The translations under genes were made by a program, and so were the position numbers. A stretch of DNA of 64,000 nucleotides from Sphingomonas sp. GC_Shp_5 (GTDB lineage Bacteria; Pseudomonadota; Alphaproteobacteria; Sphingomonadales; Sphingomonadaceae). The stretch lies in NCBI RefSeq assembly GCF_026540855.1, contig NZ_JALNUP010000008.1, positions 1 to 64,000 of the forward strand. The letters are read 5' to 3'. Below the pieces are notes generated by a model, which was not told the DNA's origin, made no database searches, and saw only the letters and a list, made by a program, of their open reading frames with translations. The first letter of the stretch is position 1; every line of letters starts with the position of its first letter. Positions 43,046 through 52,361 of this stretch are shown piece after piece.

Positions 43046-43455
43046 ATGCTCCTGGCAATGATGCTCGCTGTCGGTGCCGGGCACCCATTCTCCTGTACCG
43101 TCACCCACGTCCACGATTGCGACGGCCCGCTGTGGTGTTCAACCGGCATCAAGGTACGGGTAGCCGGCGTCCGGGCGTCGGACTTCACCAGCGCCGAGCC
43201 ATGCCGGCGAACTGATGGGCGGCGGGTGAACTATACCTGCGACGATTGGGCGGCAGCGCGCAGCCAGCAAATCGTCGAGCGGCTGTGCTCAACCGGACGC
43301 TGAGCTGCCAGCCTGTGGGCAAGGGCTACAGGCGGGTGGTTGCTCGCTGTACCTTGCTGGACGGGCGTTCACTCTCGTGCGCCACCATCGCGGCCGGCGC
43401 AGCCGTGCGGTGGGATCGGTACTGGCGGCAGTATGGGTTGGGAGAGTGCCGCTAG
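43046..43455 (+). pseudogene. thermonuclease-like gene with one-base frameshift
   Basis: The first frame (MLLAMMLAVGAGHPFSCTVT, HVHDCDGPLWCSTGIKVRVA, GVRASDF) is the SNase-like N-terminus with signal peptide. It ends in an early TGA after IVERL. The family continues in another frame as VLNRTLSCQPVGKGYRRVVA, RCTLLDGRSLSCATIAAGAA, VRWDRYW. One added G near 43280 restores a 136-aa protein. Whether this is true decay or an assembly error is open. Confidence 0.65.
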
Positions 43456-43895
43456 CGAGCCGTCGTACTACCGCCGGAAAGCGCCTCTTCGCGTGAGTTG
43501 ACTAGAAGCAGAGATCGGTCAAGTTGTTGTCGCGAAGCCGCGGCAAGAGGCAGACATGGTTCAGACGCTGAACATGTGATTGAAGGACAACACCGCCGCA
43601 GCAGCCGCCGCAAAGGGCTCGATTGGCAAGAGGCTTTCAGCAAGCGTGACCGCGTTCATGCGGGGTGCAAGCCCGAGGTGAACTTACGAACCGTTGCCAT
43701 GGGGGAGCATCCGAAGCGAGTGGCCGATGGTAGGCGACTTCGCGTGATTCAATTGAGCCAGAGTGCTTTGGCTTGGACCTCCACGATAAGGCTACTCGCT
43801 TTGATTAGGTCGTTCGTGGGTTATGTGAAAAGCCAGGGCCCGATTGAACCATAAACGCATGTAATATATGCCGAAAGCCACGATCGTGACTGAAT
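43456..43895. other. 440 bp without recognised content
   Basis: Between the thermonuclease relic and the right island junction I see no coding sequence, RNA or repeat that I can support. Confidence 0.4.
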
Positions 43896-44015
43896 CTGTT
43901 CATACTGGTATCGGCGCTGATGGGCCGGGAGCGGATGCAGGCGGCCTACGCCCATGCAATCGCCAGCGGCTACCGCTTCTATTCCTACGGGGACGCCTCG
44001 CTGCTGCTGCCATGA
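43896..44015 (+). pseudogene. queA: displaced native queA 3' end (attR side)
   Basis: In frame the segment reads [20 protein letters not shown], then [19 protein letters not shown] and TGA, matching the last 39 residues of intact queA. It has no start and is preceded by unrelated sequence. Its GC-rich third positions match the chromosome, unlike the tail now on queA. This is the original queA end displaced by insertion. Confidence 0.85.
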
Positions 44016-44099
44016 CGATGGATGACAAGGTCTTCATTTGACGCGAGACTTTTGGCCGATCAGCTTGGCCGGCCCCCTCCCGACCAAGGACAAGAGTTC

Positions 44100-44294
44100 A
44101 TGCGCAAGATGTTGTTCACGGCGGCCTCGCTCGCCCTGGTGGCCGTGACTGCCCCCTCGATCGCCGCGCCATGCAAGGATGCCAAAGGCAAGTTCGTCAA
44201 ATGCCCGCCCAAGGGGCCGGTCAAGCCGGTCAGGTGCAAGGCCGCCAACGGCAAGTTCACCAAGTGCGGCACGCCGGGCGCCAAGCCGATGTGA
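44100..44294 (+). CDS. small secreted cysteine/lysine-rich protein (64 aa)
   Basis: Signal peptide MRKMLFTAASLALVAVTAPS then three short repeats of the type PCKDAKGKFVKCPPKG, RCKAANGKFTKC. The paired cysteines may form disulfides. Found in sphingomonads without known function. A strong hairpin terminator follows at once. Confidence 0.7.
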   Translation: MRKMLFTAASLALVAVTAPSIAAPCKDAKGKFVKCPPKGPVKPVRCKAANGKFTKCGTPGAKPM

Positions 44295-44298
44295 TCGT

Positions 44299-44332
44299 GG
44301 CGCCCCGCGCGTCTTGGGAACAGCGGGGCGCC
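44299..44332. terminator. hairpin terminator after the 64-aa gene
   Basis: GGCGCCCCGC/GCGGGGCGCC with 14-nt loop, 4 bp after the stop codon. Confidence 0.6.
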
Positions 44333-44408
44333 GAGCCGGCCTTGTGGTCCGGCTGAACACAGGCTGGCACACCCTGCCGAGTCGCGAAAGCAATAGCTGC
44401 GGCTTGAA

Positions 44409-44452
44409 GGCGCCCCGCCGACCCGTAGTGACACAGAATGAGGCGGGGCGCC
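44409..44452 (-). repeat. hairpin repeat with conserved loop, copy 2
   Basis: Perfect 11-bp stem GGCGCCCCGCC/GGCGGGGCGCC. On the minus strand the loop contains TTCTGTGTCACTACGG, identical to the loop of the hairpin at 36401. It lies outside the queA island, 390 bp past its right junction. Confidence 0.6.
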
Positions 44453-44600
44453 GAGGCGCGCGTCTGGCGACGGCGCCTCTGCCGAACACCCTAACACACT
44501 GTCGGTGACGAGCGTGCGTTTATCGCGACGCAGCGGACGTGGCACTCCGGGCCGCCGAGCGGCCGTTTCCGGATCGTCGCTGGACGGCTATACCGGCAGC

Positions 44601-44980
44601 ATGACGATCCGCCCCATCCTTCTCGCCATGCTGCTGTCGGCAACCTGCGTCGCCGGATGTTCCGCGGCGGATCCGGTCTCCGGGCCGGTGACGATTGGTC
44701 AGACAGCCTATGTAAACGCCCGACCGTCCGCCCCGATCATGTCGTCGAGGATAGTCGCTGCCCGCTCGGCACGACCTGCGTCTGGGCCGGCCGCGTCGTG
44801 GTCCGCGCGACCGTGTCGGGGGGGAACTGGTCCAAGCCGGTCGATCTGATCCTGGGCGTGCCCGTGCAAGTGGCCGACGGCATGCTCACGCTGACCGCTG
44901 TGACGCCGGGCCGCAGGCCCGGGCAGTCGGCAAGGATCACGCCCTCGCGCTTCGCCTTTTCGTTTCAGGGCAGCCTGTAG
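44601..44980 (+). pseudogene. lipoprotein gene with one-base frameshift
   Basis: MTIRPILLAMLLSATCVAGC is a lipoprotein signal with lipobox VAGC. The frame continues SAADPVSGPVTIGQTAYVN and then loses sense, while another frame continues PTVRPDHVVEDSRCPLGTTC, VWAGRVVVRATVSGGNWSKP, VDLILGVPVQVADGMLTLTA to 44980. One extra G after GTAAACG (about 44717) joins both into one protein of about 126 aa. Function unknown. Confidence 0.65.
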
Positions 44981-44989
44981 CTGCCCCGA

Positions 44990-46867
44990 TCACGCTCGGC
45001 GCGTGATCGGCGAGGCCCCATAGCCGCCGAGCAACGCTGCGACATCGTCGTACAGCGCGATCGCGCCTGAGCCGCGCAGCACCTCCTCGGAGAAACCGCC
45101 CGAGCGCACCGCCACCGCGGCGATGCCGCATTTGGCCGCGGCCTCGACGTCATAGGGCGTGTCGCCGATCACCAGCGCGGCAGCAGGATCCACCTTGGCC
45201 TTGGCAAGCGCGGCGGCAAAGATATCGCCGGCGGGCTTGGAGGTGCTGACATCGTCGGTGCTGGTGGTGGCGTCGACGAGCTTCTCCGCGCCGAGCAGGC
45301 GACGATAGTGATCGACGTCGCCCTGGTTGGCCGACGACGCCAGGATTACCTGGCGGCCATCGTCATGGACCTGTTGCAGCAGCGCGGTGGCGCCCGGGAA
45401 GGGCTTCACCTTCGCTCGGTAGCGGCTCTTGAAGATCTCGCCCTGCCGCTCGGCAAGCGCCTCCTGCTGGTGCTTGGTGGTATGTGGCAGCAGCGCCGGC
45501 ACCAGCATGTCGCCGCCCTTGCCGATCTGCCCGCGGATCGCCTCGACCGGGACGACATGGCCGCCCTCGCGGAACGCCGCGTCCCAGGCCTGGACGTGGA
45601 AGTCGTTGCTGTCGACCAATGTGCCATCGAGGTCGAACAACACCGCCTGGATCGCGCCCGGCGCGCCGCGCTCGCGGGTGAACCAGGCCACGGCCGCCGC
45701 GGCGCCGAGCACGGCCGCGCCAGCGCCACCCTTGCCGCGCTTGCGCAGCAGCCGCAGCCCGAGCGTCGCGGCCGCCGAGCTCAGCAGGCCGGCCTTGCCG
45801 ATCCCGGCGAGCTGCCCGCCACGCGCGGCGGCGCGGCTGGCGGCGAAGGTGGAGGCGATCGCCGGCGCCTGGCTGGGTGGCGGCGGGCCCTCGAGCGCCG
45901 GCGCGCCCTTGCCGCCGTCCGCCGGCGTTTCGGCGACATGATCGGCCACCCAGGAGCCGCGACTGCCGAGCGGCTTGGCCACGCCGGTGGTGGTGTCCTT
46001 GGCGGTCTGATGCTCGAGTTCCGAGTTGAGCTCGGCGCCGAGGAGCAGCAGATAGGCCGACAGGTACAGCCAGGTGAGCAGCACCACCACGGCGCTGAGC
46101 GAACCATAGGTGGCGTTGTAATTGCCGAAATTGGCGACGTAGATGCCAAAACCGAGGGTCAGCAGCAGCCAGCCGACCGCGGCGAGCAGCGACCCCGGCG
46201 TCAGCCACGCCCAGCGCGCCTGCCGACGCGACGGCCCGTAGCGATACAGCGTCGCCGCGGCGCCGGCGCCGGCGAGCAGCAGCACGAGGTAGGAGACGAT
46301 CTTGCCGATCGCGACCAAAGCGTCCGGCGCCCAGGGCAGCAGATCCTCGAGATGCCCCAGTGCGGCAATCGCCACTGTCGCGAGCAGCGCCACCGCCACG
46401 GCCGCGGCGGTGATCCCGAGCGCGAGCGCGTTGACGCGGATGAAGCTGCGCTTCTCCGTCTCTTCATAAGCGACGTTGAGCGCGGTGATCACCGCGCCGG
46501 CGCCGTTGCGCGCGCCGAACAGCGCCAGGCCGAGCGCGACCAGCAGCCCCAGCCCCTTCTTGCCATCCGATGCTTGGACCACGTTCAGCAGCTGCTCCGC
46601 GATCAGCTTGGCGGCATCGGCCGGCATCACCGAGGTGAGCTGCCGCATGTCGCCGATCACCGTCTGTGGATCGGCGATCAGCCCATAGCTCAGCACCATC
46701 GCACCGAGCAGCGGCACCAACGCGAGAAATCCGTAGAAGCCGACCCCGGCGGCGATCAGCCCGATGTTGTCGCTGCTCGTCTCCTGCCACGTCCGCCACG
46801 CAACCGCCTTCCACGCAGCCAGCGGCATCTTCCACGGGCTGGTCGCCTCGTGCTCCTGGTCGGCCAA
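44990..46867 (-). CDS. YihY/BrkB membrane protein fused to a HAD phosphatase
   Basis: 625 aa in one frame. Residues 1-290: YihY/BrkB family, six membrane helices (AAGVGFYGFLALVPLLGAMV, LFGARNGAGAVITALNVAYE, LTPGSLLAAVGWLLLTLGFG). Residues 290-405: Ala/Gly/Pro-rich linker. Residues 405-620: HAD hydrolase with DLDGTLVDS (nucleophile Asp), SSANQGD, a Lys in TSKPAGD and VIGDTPYDVEAA. The HAD part resembles phosphoglycolate/beta-phosphoglucomutase-type phosphatases. No separate start precedes the HAD half, so it is translated as a membrane-tethered enzyme. Substrate unknown. Confidence 0.8.
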   Translation of the reverse strand: MADQEHEATSPWKMPLAAWKAVAWRTWQETSSDNIGLIAAGVGFYGFLALVPLLGAMVLSYGLIADPQTVIGDMRQLTSVMPADAAKLIAEQLLNVVQASDGKKGLGLLVALGLALFGARNGAGAVITALNVAYEETEKRSFIRVNALALGITAAAVAVALLATVAIAALGHLEDLLPWAPDALVAIGKIVSYLVLLLAGAGAAATLYRYGPSRRQARWAWLTPGSLLAAVGWLLLTLGFGIYVANFGNYNATYGSLSAVVVLLTWLYLSAYLLLLGAELNSELEHQTAKDTTTGVAKPLGSRGSWVADHVAETPADGGKGAPALEGPPPPSQAPAIASTFAASRAAARGGQLAGIGKAGLLSSAAATLGLRLLRKRGKGGAGAAVLGAAAAVAWFTRERGAPGAIQAVLFDLDGTLVDSNDFHVQAWDAAFREGGHVVPVEAIRGQIGKGGDMLVPALLPHTTKHQQEALAERQGEIFKSRYRAKVKPFPGATALLQQVHDDGRQVILASSANQGDVDHYRRLLGAEKLVDATTSTDDVSTSKPAGDIFAAALAKAKVDPAAALVIGDTPYDVEAAAKCGIAAVAVRSGGFSEEVLRGSGAIALYDDVAALLGGYGASPITRRA

Positions 46868-47072
46868 ATTGCTATCTCCCTGTTATATCAGCGCGAACGA
46901 GAGGGCGGGCTGCGGGGTTCCGTGAGGGCGTGCGCATCGGCCGTGGGCTTACCCGGCCCAGGCCATCCCGGATTGATACAGCGCCCCCGCCAAGCAACGA
47001 CTTGGCCGGGCGCCCGGCTGGCGCCACAGGGTTCGTTCCCGGGACGACACAGGCAACAAGGAGCGACAGGCT

Positions 47073-48455
47073 TTGCCTCCCGATTCACATCCGGCCGGTT
47101 TCACGGTAGCATTTGGCGCCGTGCAGTCCCCCATTTCGCCCAGCCCCACGAATGCCGCCGAGCGCATCCACACGCTCGACGTGCTCCGCGGGGTCGCGAT
47201 CTGCGGCATCCTGCTGATGAACATCTGGACCATGGGCGGCGTCGCCGAGCACCCGCTGAAGGCGTTTCCGGCCGGCTGGACGAGCGAATGGATCAGCTGG
47301 GCGGTGCAAACCATCCTCGCCCAGGGGTCGATGCGCGGCCTGTTCACCTTGCTGTTCGGCGCGGGCATGGTGCTGATGCTGCGCCGCGCCGAAGGTGCCG
47401 ACGGCAAGGCGACGTCGCTCGACATATGGGCGCGGCGTTGCCTGGCGCTGATGGCGTTCGGCACCGCGCAATGGGCGCTATTCCTGTGGCCGGGCGAGAT
47501 CCTGTGGAATTACGGCGTCACCGGCCTGTTTCTGCTCGCCTTCCGCACCGCGCGCCCGCGCACGCTGCTGATCGCCGCGGGGCTGCTGATCGCGGCGCTC
47601 AGCGCCAACAATGCCTATTGGACCCACGAGGAGGTGGTACAGCTGCAGCAGGGTAGCGCGCTGCTGGCGCATGGGACGGCCGCGCGCCTGTCGGACGACC
47701 AGACCGCCGCGATCCGTGCCGAGCGACAGGCGCGGGGCAACATCCATCCCACGGTGGAGACGCACCGCGCCGAGATCGCGCGCCGCACCCATTGGAGCTC
47801 GCTGATCCGCTGGAGCGGGCGCTATTGGGCGACCGAAAACCTTTCGGTGACCGGCTGGCTCGATGTGGTGGAGAGCCTCAGCTTCATGCTCGTCGGCATG
47901 GCACTGTTCCGCCTTGGGGTGCTCACCGGCGAGGCGCCCGACGCCACCTACCGGCGGCTGATGCTATGGGGCTATGGCCTTGGCCTCGCCTGGCGCGCAC
48001 TGCCGGTAGTGCTTGGAATCCGCAGCGGGCTCGACATGGGATCGCCGCTGGTCGCGCCCTTCTGGTGGACGCTCGATGAAGCGGCGTTCGAGCCGGCGCG
48101 GCTGTTGATCACGCTCGGCCATGCCGGGCTGATCGTCACCCTGCTACGCGCCGGCTGGCTCGGCCGCGCCGTCACCTTGCGCGCGCTCGGCCGGATGACG
48201 CTCACCGTCTACTGCCTGCAGTCGATCCTCGGCTCGACCCTGTTCTACGGCTTCGGGCTGGTCGGCAGCTTGACGCTGCTCGAGCTGTGGCTGATCGCCG
48301 CCAGCATCTGGGCGATCACCGCGCTGGTGTGCCGCGGGTGGCTTGCCCACTTCGAGATGGGGCCGGGCGAGCAACTGCTCCGCGCCATCGCTTACGGCAC
48401 CCTACCGGCGTGGCGCCGCCGGGATCCGGCACCGGCGCAACCCGCGGGGCTGTAG
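47073..48455 (+). CDS. DUF418 family membrane protein
   Basis: 460 aa. RIHTLDVLRGVAICGILLMN and the C-terminal LGRMTLTVYCLQSILGSTLF, with GPGEQLLRAIAYG, are DUF418 hallmarks; about ten membrane helices. AAGGAG at 47058-47063, nine bases before the TTG at 47073, supports that start; GTG at 47121 is the alternative. The family is of unknown function, related to membrane acyltransferases. Confidence 0.8.
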   Translation: MPPDSHPAGFTVAFGAVQSPISPSPTNAAERIHTLDVLRGVAICGILLMNIWTMGGVAEHPLKAFPAGWTSEWISWAVQTILAQGSMRGLFTLLFGAGMVLMLRRAEGADGKATSLDIWARRCLALMAFGTAQWALFLWPGEILWNYGVTGLFLLAFRTARPRTLLIAAGLLIAALSANNAYWTHEEVVQLQQGSALLAHGTAARLSDDQTAAIRAERQARGNIHPTVETHRAEIARRTHWSSLIRWSGRYWATENLSVTGWLDVVESLSFMLVGMALFRLGVLTGEAPDATYRRLMLWGYGLGLAWRALPVVLGIRSGLDMGSPLVAPFWWTLDEAAFEPARLLITLGHAGLIVTLLRAGWLGRAVTLRALGRMTLTVYCLQSILGSTLFYGFGLVGSLTLLELWLIAASIWAITALVCRGWLAHFEMGPGEQLLRAIAYGTLPAWRRRDPAPAQPAGL

Positions 48456-48536
48456 CGATCGCGCGAACGACGGGCGGGAACGACCGAGAGGGCCGTCCGT
48501 TCGACGTGGCTCCCTTGATGAAAGTATCGTTCAGCC

Positions 48537-51500
48537 ATGCCGGCGTCACCGTCCGATCCTGCCGCCGCCCCGCTCGGCATCGCCGACACCGCGGCGGCAC
48601 TCGCCGATCTGCTCGGCAAGGATGACATACTGTTCGCCGCGACCGATGAGCCCCGGGCGATCGCGATTGCCCAGGCGCTCGCTGCCGCCGTGCCCGACGC
48701 TGCCGTGCTGTTTTGCCCCGGCAGCGACGCGCTGCCCGGCGACGGTGCCCCCGCCTCGCCCGCCAACGTCGGTCATCGCGTATCGGCGCTGCGGCAGATG
48801 CGGTTGCTGATCGCCGGGGGGGATCGCCCGAAGATCGCCTGCATCACCAGCGGCGAAGCCCTCGGTCGCGCCTACCCCCTGCCCGCGGCATTCGAGACCG
48901 CACCGCCGAAGGTGACCAGCGGCGAGCCGGTGGACCTTGGTGCGCTGTTCGAACAGCTGCAGGCGCTCGGTTATGTCGTCGACGAGCGGGTGGACGAGCC
49001 CGGCGAGATCGCGCTGCGCGGTCAGGTGCTCGATGTGTTTCCCGCCGATGCCGAACAGCCGCTGCGGATCGAGGCGGCCGATGGCCATATCGCGGCGGTG
49101 CGCTGCTACGATCCGGCCGATCAGCGCGCCACCGGCGAAATCGAAACCCGCGAGCTCGGCCGCGTGTCCGAACCCGCGCTCGACGGCAAGGGTAAGACGC
49201 TGCTCGCGCATCTGCCAGACGCGGTGCTGGTGGTGGAGCCTGCCGCCGACGAGCGTCGCCGCCGCTTCCTGGCGCTGGCGGCCGATGCCGCCAAGCGCCG
49301 CCCCAAGCGCGCGATCAATGACGTGCTCGACGAGCGGCGCTGGGCCAAGGCCATCGAAGCTTGTCGCGTGGAAGCGTTGGCGCCAAGCGGCCCGCCGCCG
49401 CCGCGGTTCGTCGAAGGCAAGTCGCCGCTACGTGCCTTCGCCAAGCTTGCGCGCGAGGAGCTGGCGGACGGCCGGGTCGCGCTGCTCGGCAGCGCCCGCG
49501 ACCTGCGCTTCCTCGGTCGTCGCGTCGCCAAGACGCTCAAGCTTGCATTGGTCGAGGCGCGATCCTGGGCCGATGTGGTCGCCGCACCGGTAGGATCGCT
49601 GTGCACGCTCGCCATCGCCGCCGATCGGGGGTTTCGCCGCGACGGCGTGCTCGCGATCGCCGCGGCCGATCTGCTCGGCAGCCGCGCCGAGCGCGGCGAC
49701 AGCCATGCCGCCGTCGTCGACACCGCCCTGTTCGACATGGGCGAGATCCGCATCGGCGACGTGGTGGTGCACGAGGACCATGGCATCGCCGTGGTCGCGG
49801 GACTCGATCGGATGCCCGCGGCCGCGGAGGAGGAGCCCGGCGATGCGATCGCGCTGACCTATGCCGCCGATGGCGTCCGCCTGGTGCCGGTGTCCGAGGC
49901 CGATCGGCTGTGGCGCTACGGTGCCGATGCCGAGGCGGTGACGCTCGACAGGCTCGACGGCAGCAGCTGGCAAAAGCGCCGGGTGGAGATCGACGCCGCG
50001 ATCGCCGAGAGCGCGAGGGGCCTGACCGCGCTCGCGGAAGAGCGCGGCAAGCGCACCGCACCGGCGTTCGAGCCGGACACTGCCGCCTATGAGCGGTTCG
50101 CCGCCGGTTTCCCGTTCACCGAAACGCCCGATCAGGCCCGCGCCATCGCCGCGGTACGCGACGATCTCGCCTCGGGCCGGCCGATGGACCGGCTGGTGAT
50201 CGGCGATGTCGGCTATGGCAAGACCGAGGTCGCGTTGCGCGCGGCGGCGATCGCTGCGCTCGCCGGGCACCAGGTGGCGATCGCGGCGCCCACCACCGTG
50301 CTCGCGCGCCAGCATCTCGACAGCTTCACCGATCGCTTCGCCGATACCGGCATCGTCGTCGCCGGCCTGTCCCGCCTGACCAGCGCGGCGGACAAGAAGC
50401 GGGTCAAGGCGGGGCTTGCCGATGGCTCGATCCAGGTGGTGATCGGCACGGGCGCGGTCGCCGCCAAGGGCATCGCTTATGCCAAGCTCGGGCTGGTGAT
50501 CGTCGACGAGGAGCAGCGCTTCGGCGCCGCCGACAAGACGCGGCTGCGCGAGCTCGGCGCGGGCCATGTGCTGACGCTGTCCGCCACGCCGATCCCGCGG
50601 ACGCTGCAGACCGCGCTGGTGGGCTTGCAGCAACTATCGGTGATCGCGACGCCCCCGGCGCGACGCCAGCCGATCCGCACCACCGTCGGCACCTTCGATC
50701 CCGAGACGGTGCGCACCGCGCTGCTGCGCGAGCGCAGTCGCGGCGGCCAGAGCTTCGTGGTGGTGCCGCGGATCGAGGACATGGCGCCGCTCGCCGCGAC
50801 GCTCGCCAAGCTGGTCCCCGAACTCGAGATCCTCGAAGCGCATGGCAAGATGCCCGCGGCCGAGATCGACGAGGCGATGGTGCGCTTCGGCCGTGGCGAA
50901 GGCGACGTGCTGCTCGCCACCAACATCATCGAGGCGGGGCTCGACGTGCCGCGCGCCAACACCATGGTGATCACCCGCGCCGATCGCTTTGGCCTGTCGC
51001 AGCTCCATCAGCTGCGCGGCCGGGTGGGGCGCGGCGGCCGCCGCGGCCAGGTGCTGCTGCTCACCGAGCCTGATGCCGACATCGCGCCGCGGACACTGAA
51101 GCGGCTGCGCACGTTGGAGGCGTTCGACCGGCTTGGCGCCGGCTTCGCGATCAGCGCGCGCGACCTCGACATGCGCGGCGCCGGCGACCTGCTCGGCGAA
51201 ACCCAGGCCGGGCACATGAAGCTGATCGGCATCGACCTCTACCAGCATCTGCTCGAGGGCGCGCTGCGCACCGCGCGCGACGAGACGGTGGAGCGCTGGA
51301 GCCCGGCGCTTCACCTCGGGCTGGAGGGCCGGCTGCCCGACAGCTGGATGCCCGAGGAGGAGCTGCGCGTCACCACCTATGCCCGCCTGGCGCGGCTCGA
51401 GGATGCCGCGGCGCTCGACGCGTTCGCCGACGAGATGGAGGACCGGTTCGGCGCGCTGCCCGAAGAGGTGTTGTCGCTGCTCGCGGTGGCGCGGGTGCGG

Positions 51501-51701
51501 GTCGCCGCGCGCGCCGCGGAGGTCGCGCGGATCGATGCCGGGCCGGGCGCGATCGCCCTCACCCCGCGACGCGGCTTTGCCGGCGATGCCGCGGCGCTGG
51601 GCTTGACCGAGAAGAACGGCCGCCTGATCCTCGCCGAGCGCATCGACGATCCGCACGAGCGGCTCGAGCGGATCGAGGCGCTGCTGGAGCAGATCGGCTG
51701 A
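48537..51701 (+). CDS. transcription-repair coupling factor-like helicase (Mfd-like)
   Basis: 1054 aa, about 100 shorter than typical Mfd. Order: UvrB-homology N-terminal region, RNA polymerase-interacting CarD-like domain ([20 protein letters not shown], about residues 405-470), RecG-like helicase with [31 protein letters not shown] and [13 protein letters not shown], then a C-terminal TRCF domain. It should displace stalled RNA polymerase at lesions. Its short length leaves open that it is a second, divergent paralogue. The 3-methyladenine glycosylase starts at or after its stop. Confidence 0.85.
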   Translation: MPASPSDPAAAPLGIADTAAALADLLGKDDILFAATDEPRAIAIAQALAAAVPDAAVLFCPGSDALPGDGAPASPANVGHRVSALRQMRLLIAGGDRPKIACITSGEALGRAYPLPAAFETAPPKVTSGEPVDLGALFEQLQALGYVVDERVDEPGEIALRGQVLDVFPADAEQPLRIEAADGHIAAVRCYDPADQRATGEIETRELGRVSEPALDGKGKTLLAHLPDAVLVVEPAADERRRRFLALAADAAKRRPKRAINDVLDERRWAKAIEACRVEALAPSGPPPPRFVEGKSPLRAFAKLAREELADGRVALLGSARDLRFLGRRVAKTLKLALVEARSWADVVAAPVGSLCTLAIAADRGFRRDGVLAIAAADLLGSRAERGDSHAAVVDTALFDMGEIRIGDVVVHEDHGIAVVAGLDRMPAAAEEEPGDAIALTYAADGVRLVPVSEADRLWRYGADAEAVTLDRLDGSSWQKRRVEIDAAIAESARGLTALAEERGKRTAPAFEPDTAAYERFAAGFPFTETPDQARAIAAVRDDLASGRPMDRLVIGDVGYGKTEVALRAAAIAALAGHQVAIAAPTTVLARQHLDSFTDRFADTGIVVAGLSRLTSAADKKRVKAGLADGSIQVVIGTGAVAAKGIAYAKLGLVIVDEEQRFGAADKTRLRELGAGHVLTLSATPIPRTLQTALVGLQQLSVIATPPARRQPIRTTVGTFDPETVRTALLRERSRGGQSFVVVPRIEDMAPLAATLAKLVPELEILEAHGKMPAAEIDEAMVRFGRGEGDVLLATNIIEAGLDVPRANTMVITRADRFGLSQLHQLRGRVGRGGRRGQVLLLTEPDADIAPRTLKRLRTLEAFDRLGAGFAISARDLDMRGAGDLLGETQAGHMKLIGIDLYQHLLEGALRTARDETVERWSPALHLGLEGRLPDSWMPEEELRVTTYARLARLEDAAALDAFADEMEDRFGALPEEVLSLLAVARVRVAARAAEVARIDAGPGAIALTPRRGFAGDAAALGLTEKNGRLILAERIDDPHERLERIEALLEQIG

Positions 51702-52270
51702 CAGACACGGGACCACAGCTCGCCGCCGCCTTTTTCGACCGCGACGTCGAGACGGTGGCACGGACGCTGATCGGCGCGACGCTGCTGGTCGACGGCATCG
51801 GCGGCGTGATCGTCGAGACCGAGGCCTATGATCCTGCCGACCCGGCCTCGCACAGCGCCCGCGGGCCGACCCCGCGCAACGCCGCGATGTTCGGGCCCGC
51901 GGGCCATGCCTATGTCTACCGCAGCTACGGGCTGCACTGGTGCCTCAACTGCGTATGTCGCCCGGGCAGCGCGGTGCTGATCCGCGCGATCGAGCCGACC
52001 GCGGGGATCGAGCGGATGATCGAGCGGCGCGGCCTGGCCGATCCGCGGCTGCTGTGCGCCGGACCCGGCCGGCTCGCCCAGGCGCTCGGCATCGACAAGA
52101 GCCTCGATGCAGCGCCGCTCGACGCCGCGCCGTTCGCGCTCCTGGCCGCGGTAGGCGTGCCCGCGGTGCTGGCCGGTCCGCGGATCGGCATCAGCGTCGG
52201 CGTCGACACGCCCTGGCGCTTCGCCGCGGCAGGATCGCGGTTCCTCAGCAAGCCGATGCGCCGAGCCTGA
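51698..52270 (+). CDS. 3-methyladenine DNA glycosylase (AAG/MPG family)
   Basis: About 190 aa. [51 protein letters not shown] and [11 protein letters not shown] are AAG blocks, which flip out and excise alkylated purines. The FF..D..TVA block is conserved, yet upstream in-frame there is no ATG, GTG or TTG. CTG at 51698, overlapping the Mfd-like stop (CTGA), is the only plausible start that keeps it; the GTG at 51755 would cut it off. Coupled to the upstream repair gene. Confidence 0.8.
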   Translation: MTDTGPQLAAAFFDRDVETVARTLIGATLLVDGIGGVIVETEAYDPADPASHSARGPTPRNAAMFGPAGHAYVYRSYGLHWCLNCVCRPGSAVLIRAIEPTAGIERMIERRGLADPRLLCAGPGRLAQALGIDKSLDAAPLDAAPFALLAAVGVPAVLAGPRIGISVGVDTPWRFAAAGSRFLSKPMRRA

Positions 52271-52361
52271 GCGGTTCCGCCCAAGAAAACCGTCGTCGCG
52301 GGAGCTTAGCCCCGGCCCCGGCGTTCTCGCCGTCAATCAGATCCTTGGGGAACTATCATCG

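Larger units (their letters stand above)
34389..43924 (+). mobile_element. 9.5-kb genomic island inserted in queA 3' end
   Basis: The island is bounded by the repeated queA segment at both ends. It carries a receiver protein, BLUF protein, DUF3429 protein, OpgC-like acyltransferase, small sphingomonad proteins and four decayed genes. The interior is less GC-rich than the flanks, especially from 39.7 to 41.7 kb. No recognisable integrase, transposase or replication gene is inside, so it is either a remnant or dependent on an enzyme supplied from elsewhere. Confidence 0.75.

Noticed and set aside
45308..47656. 782-codon + strand frame
   Set aside because: Antisense to the BrkB-HAD gene and out of frame with DUF418; His/Arg/Gln-rich with no domain.
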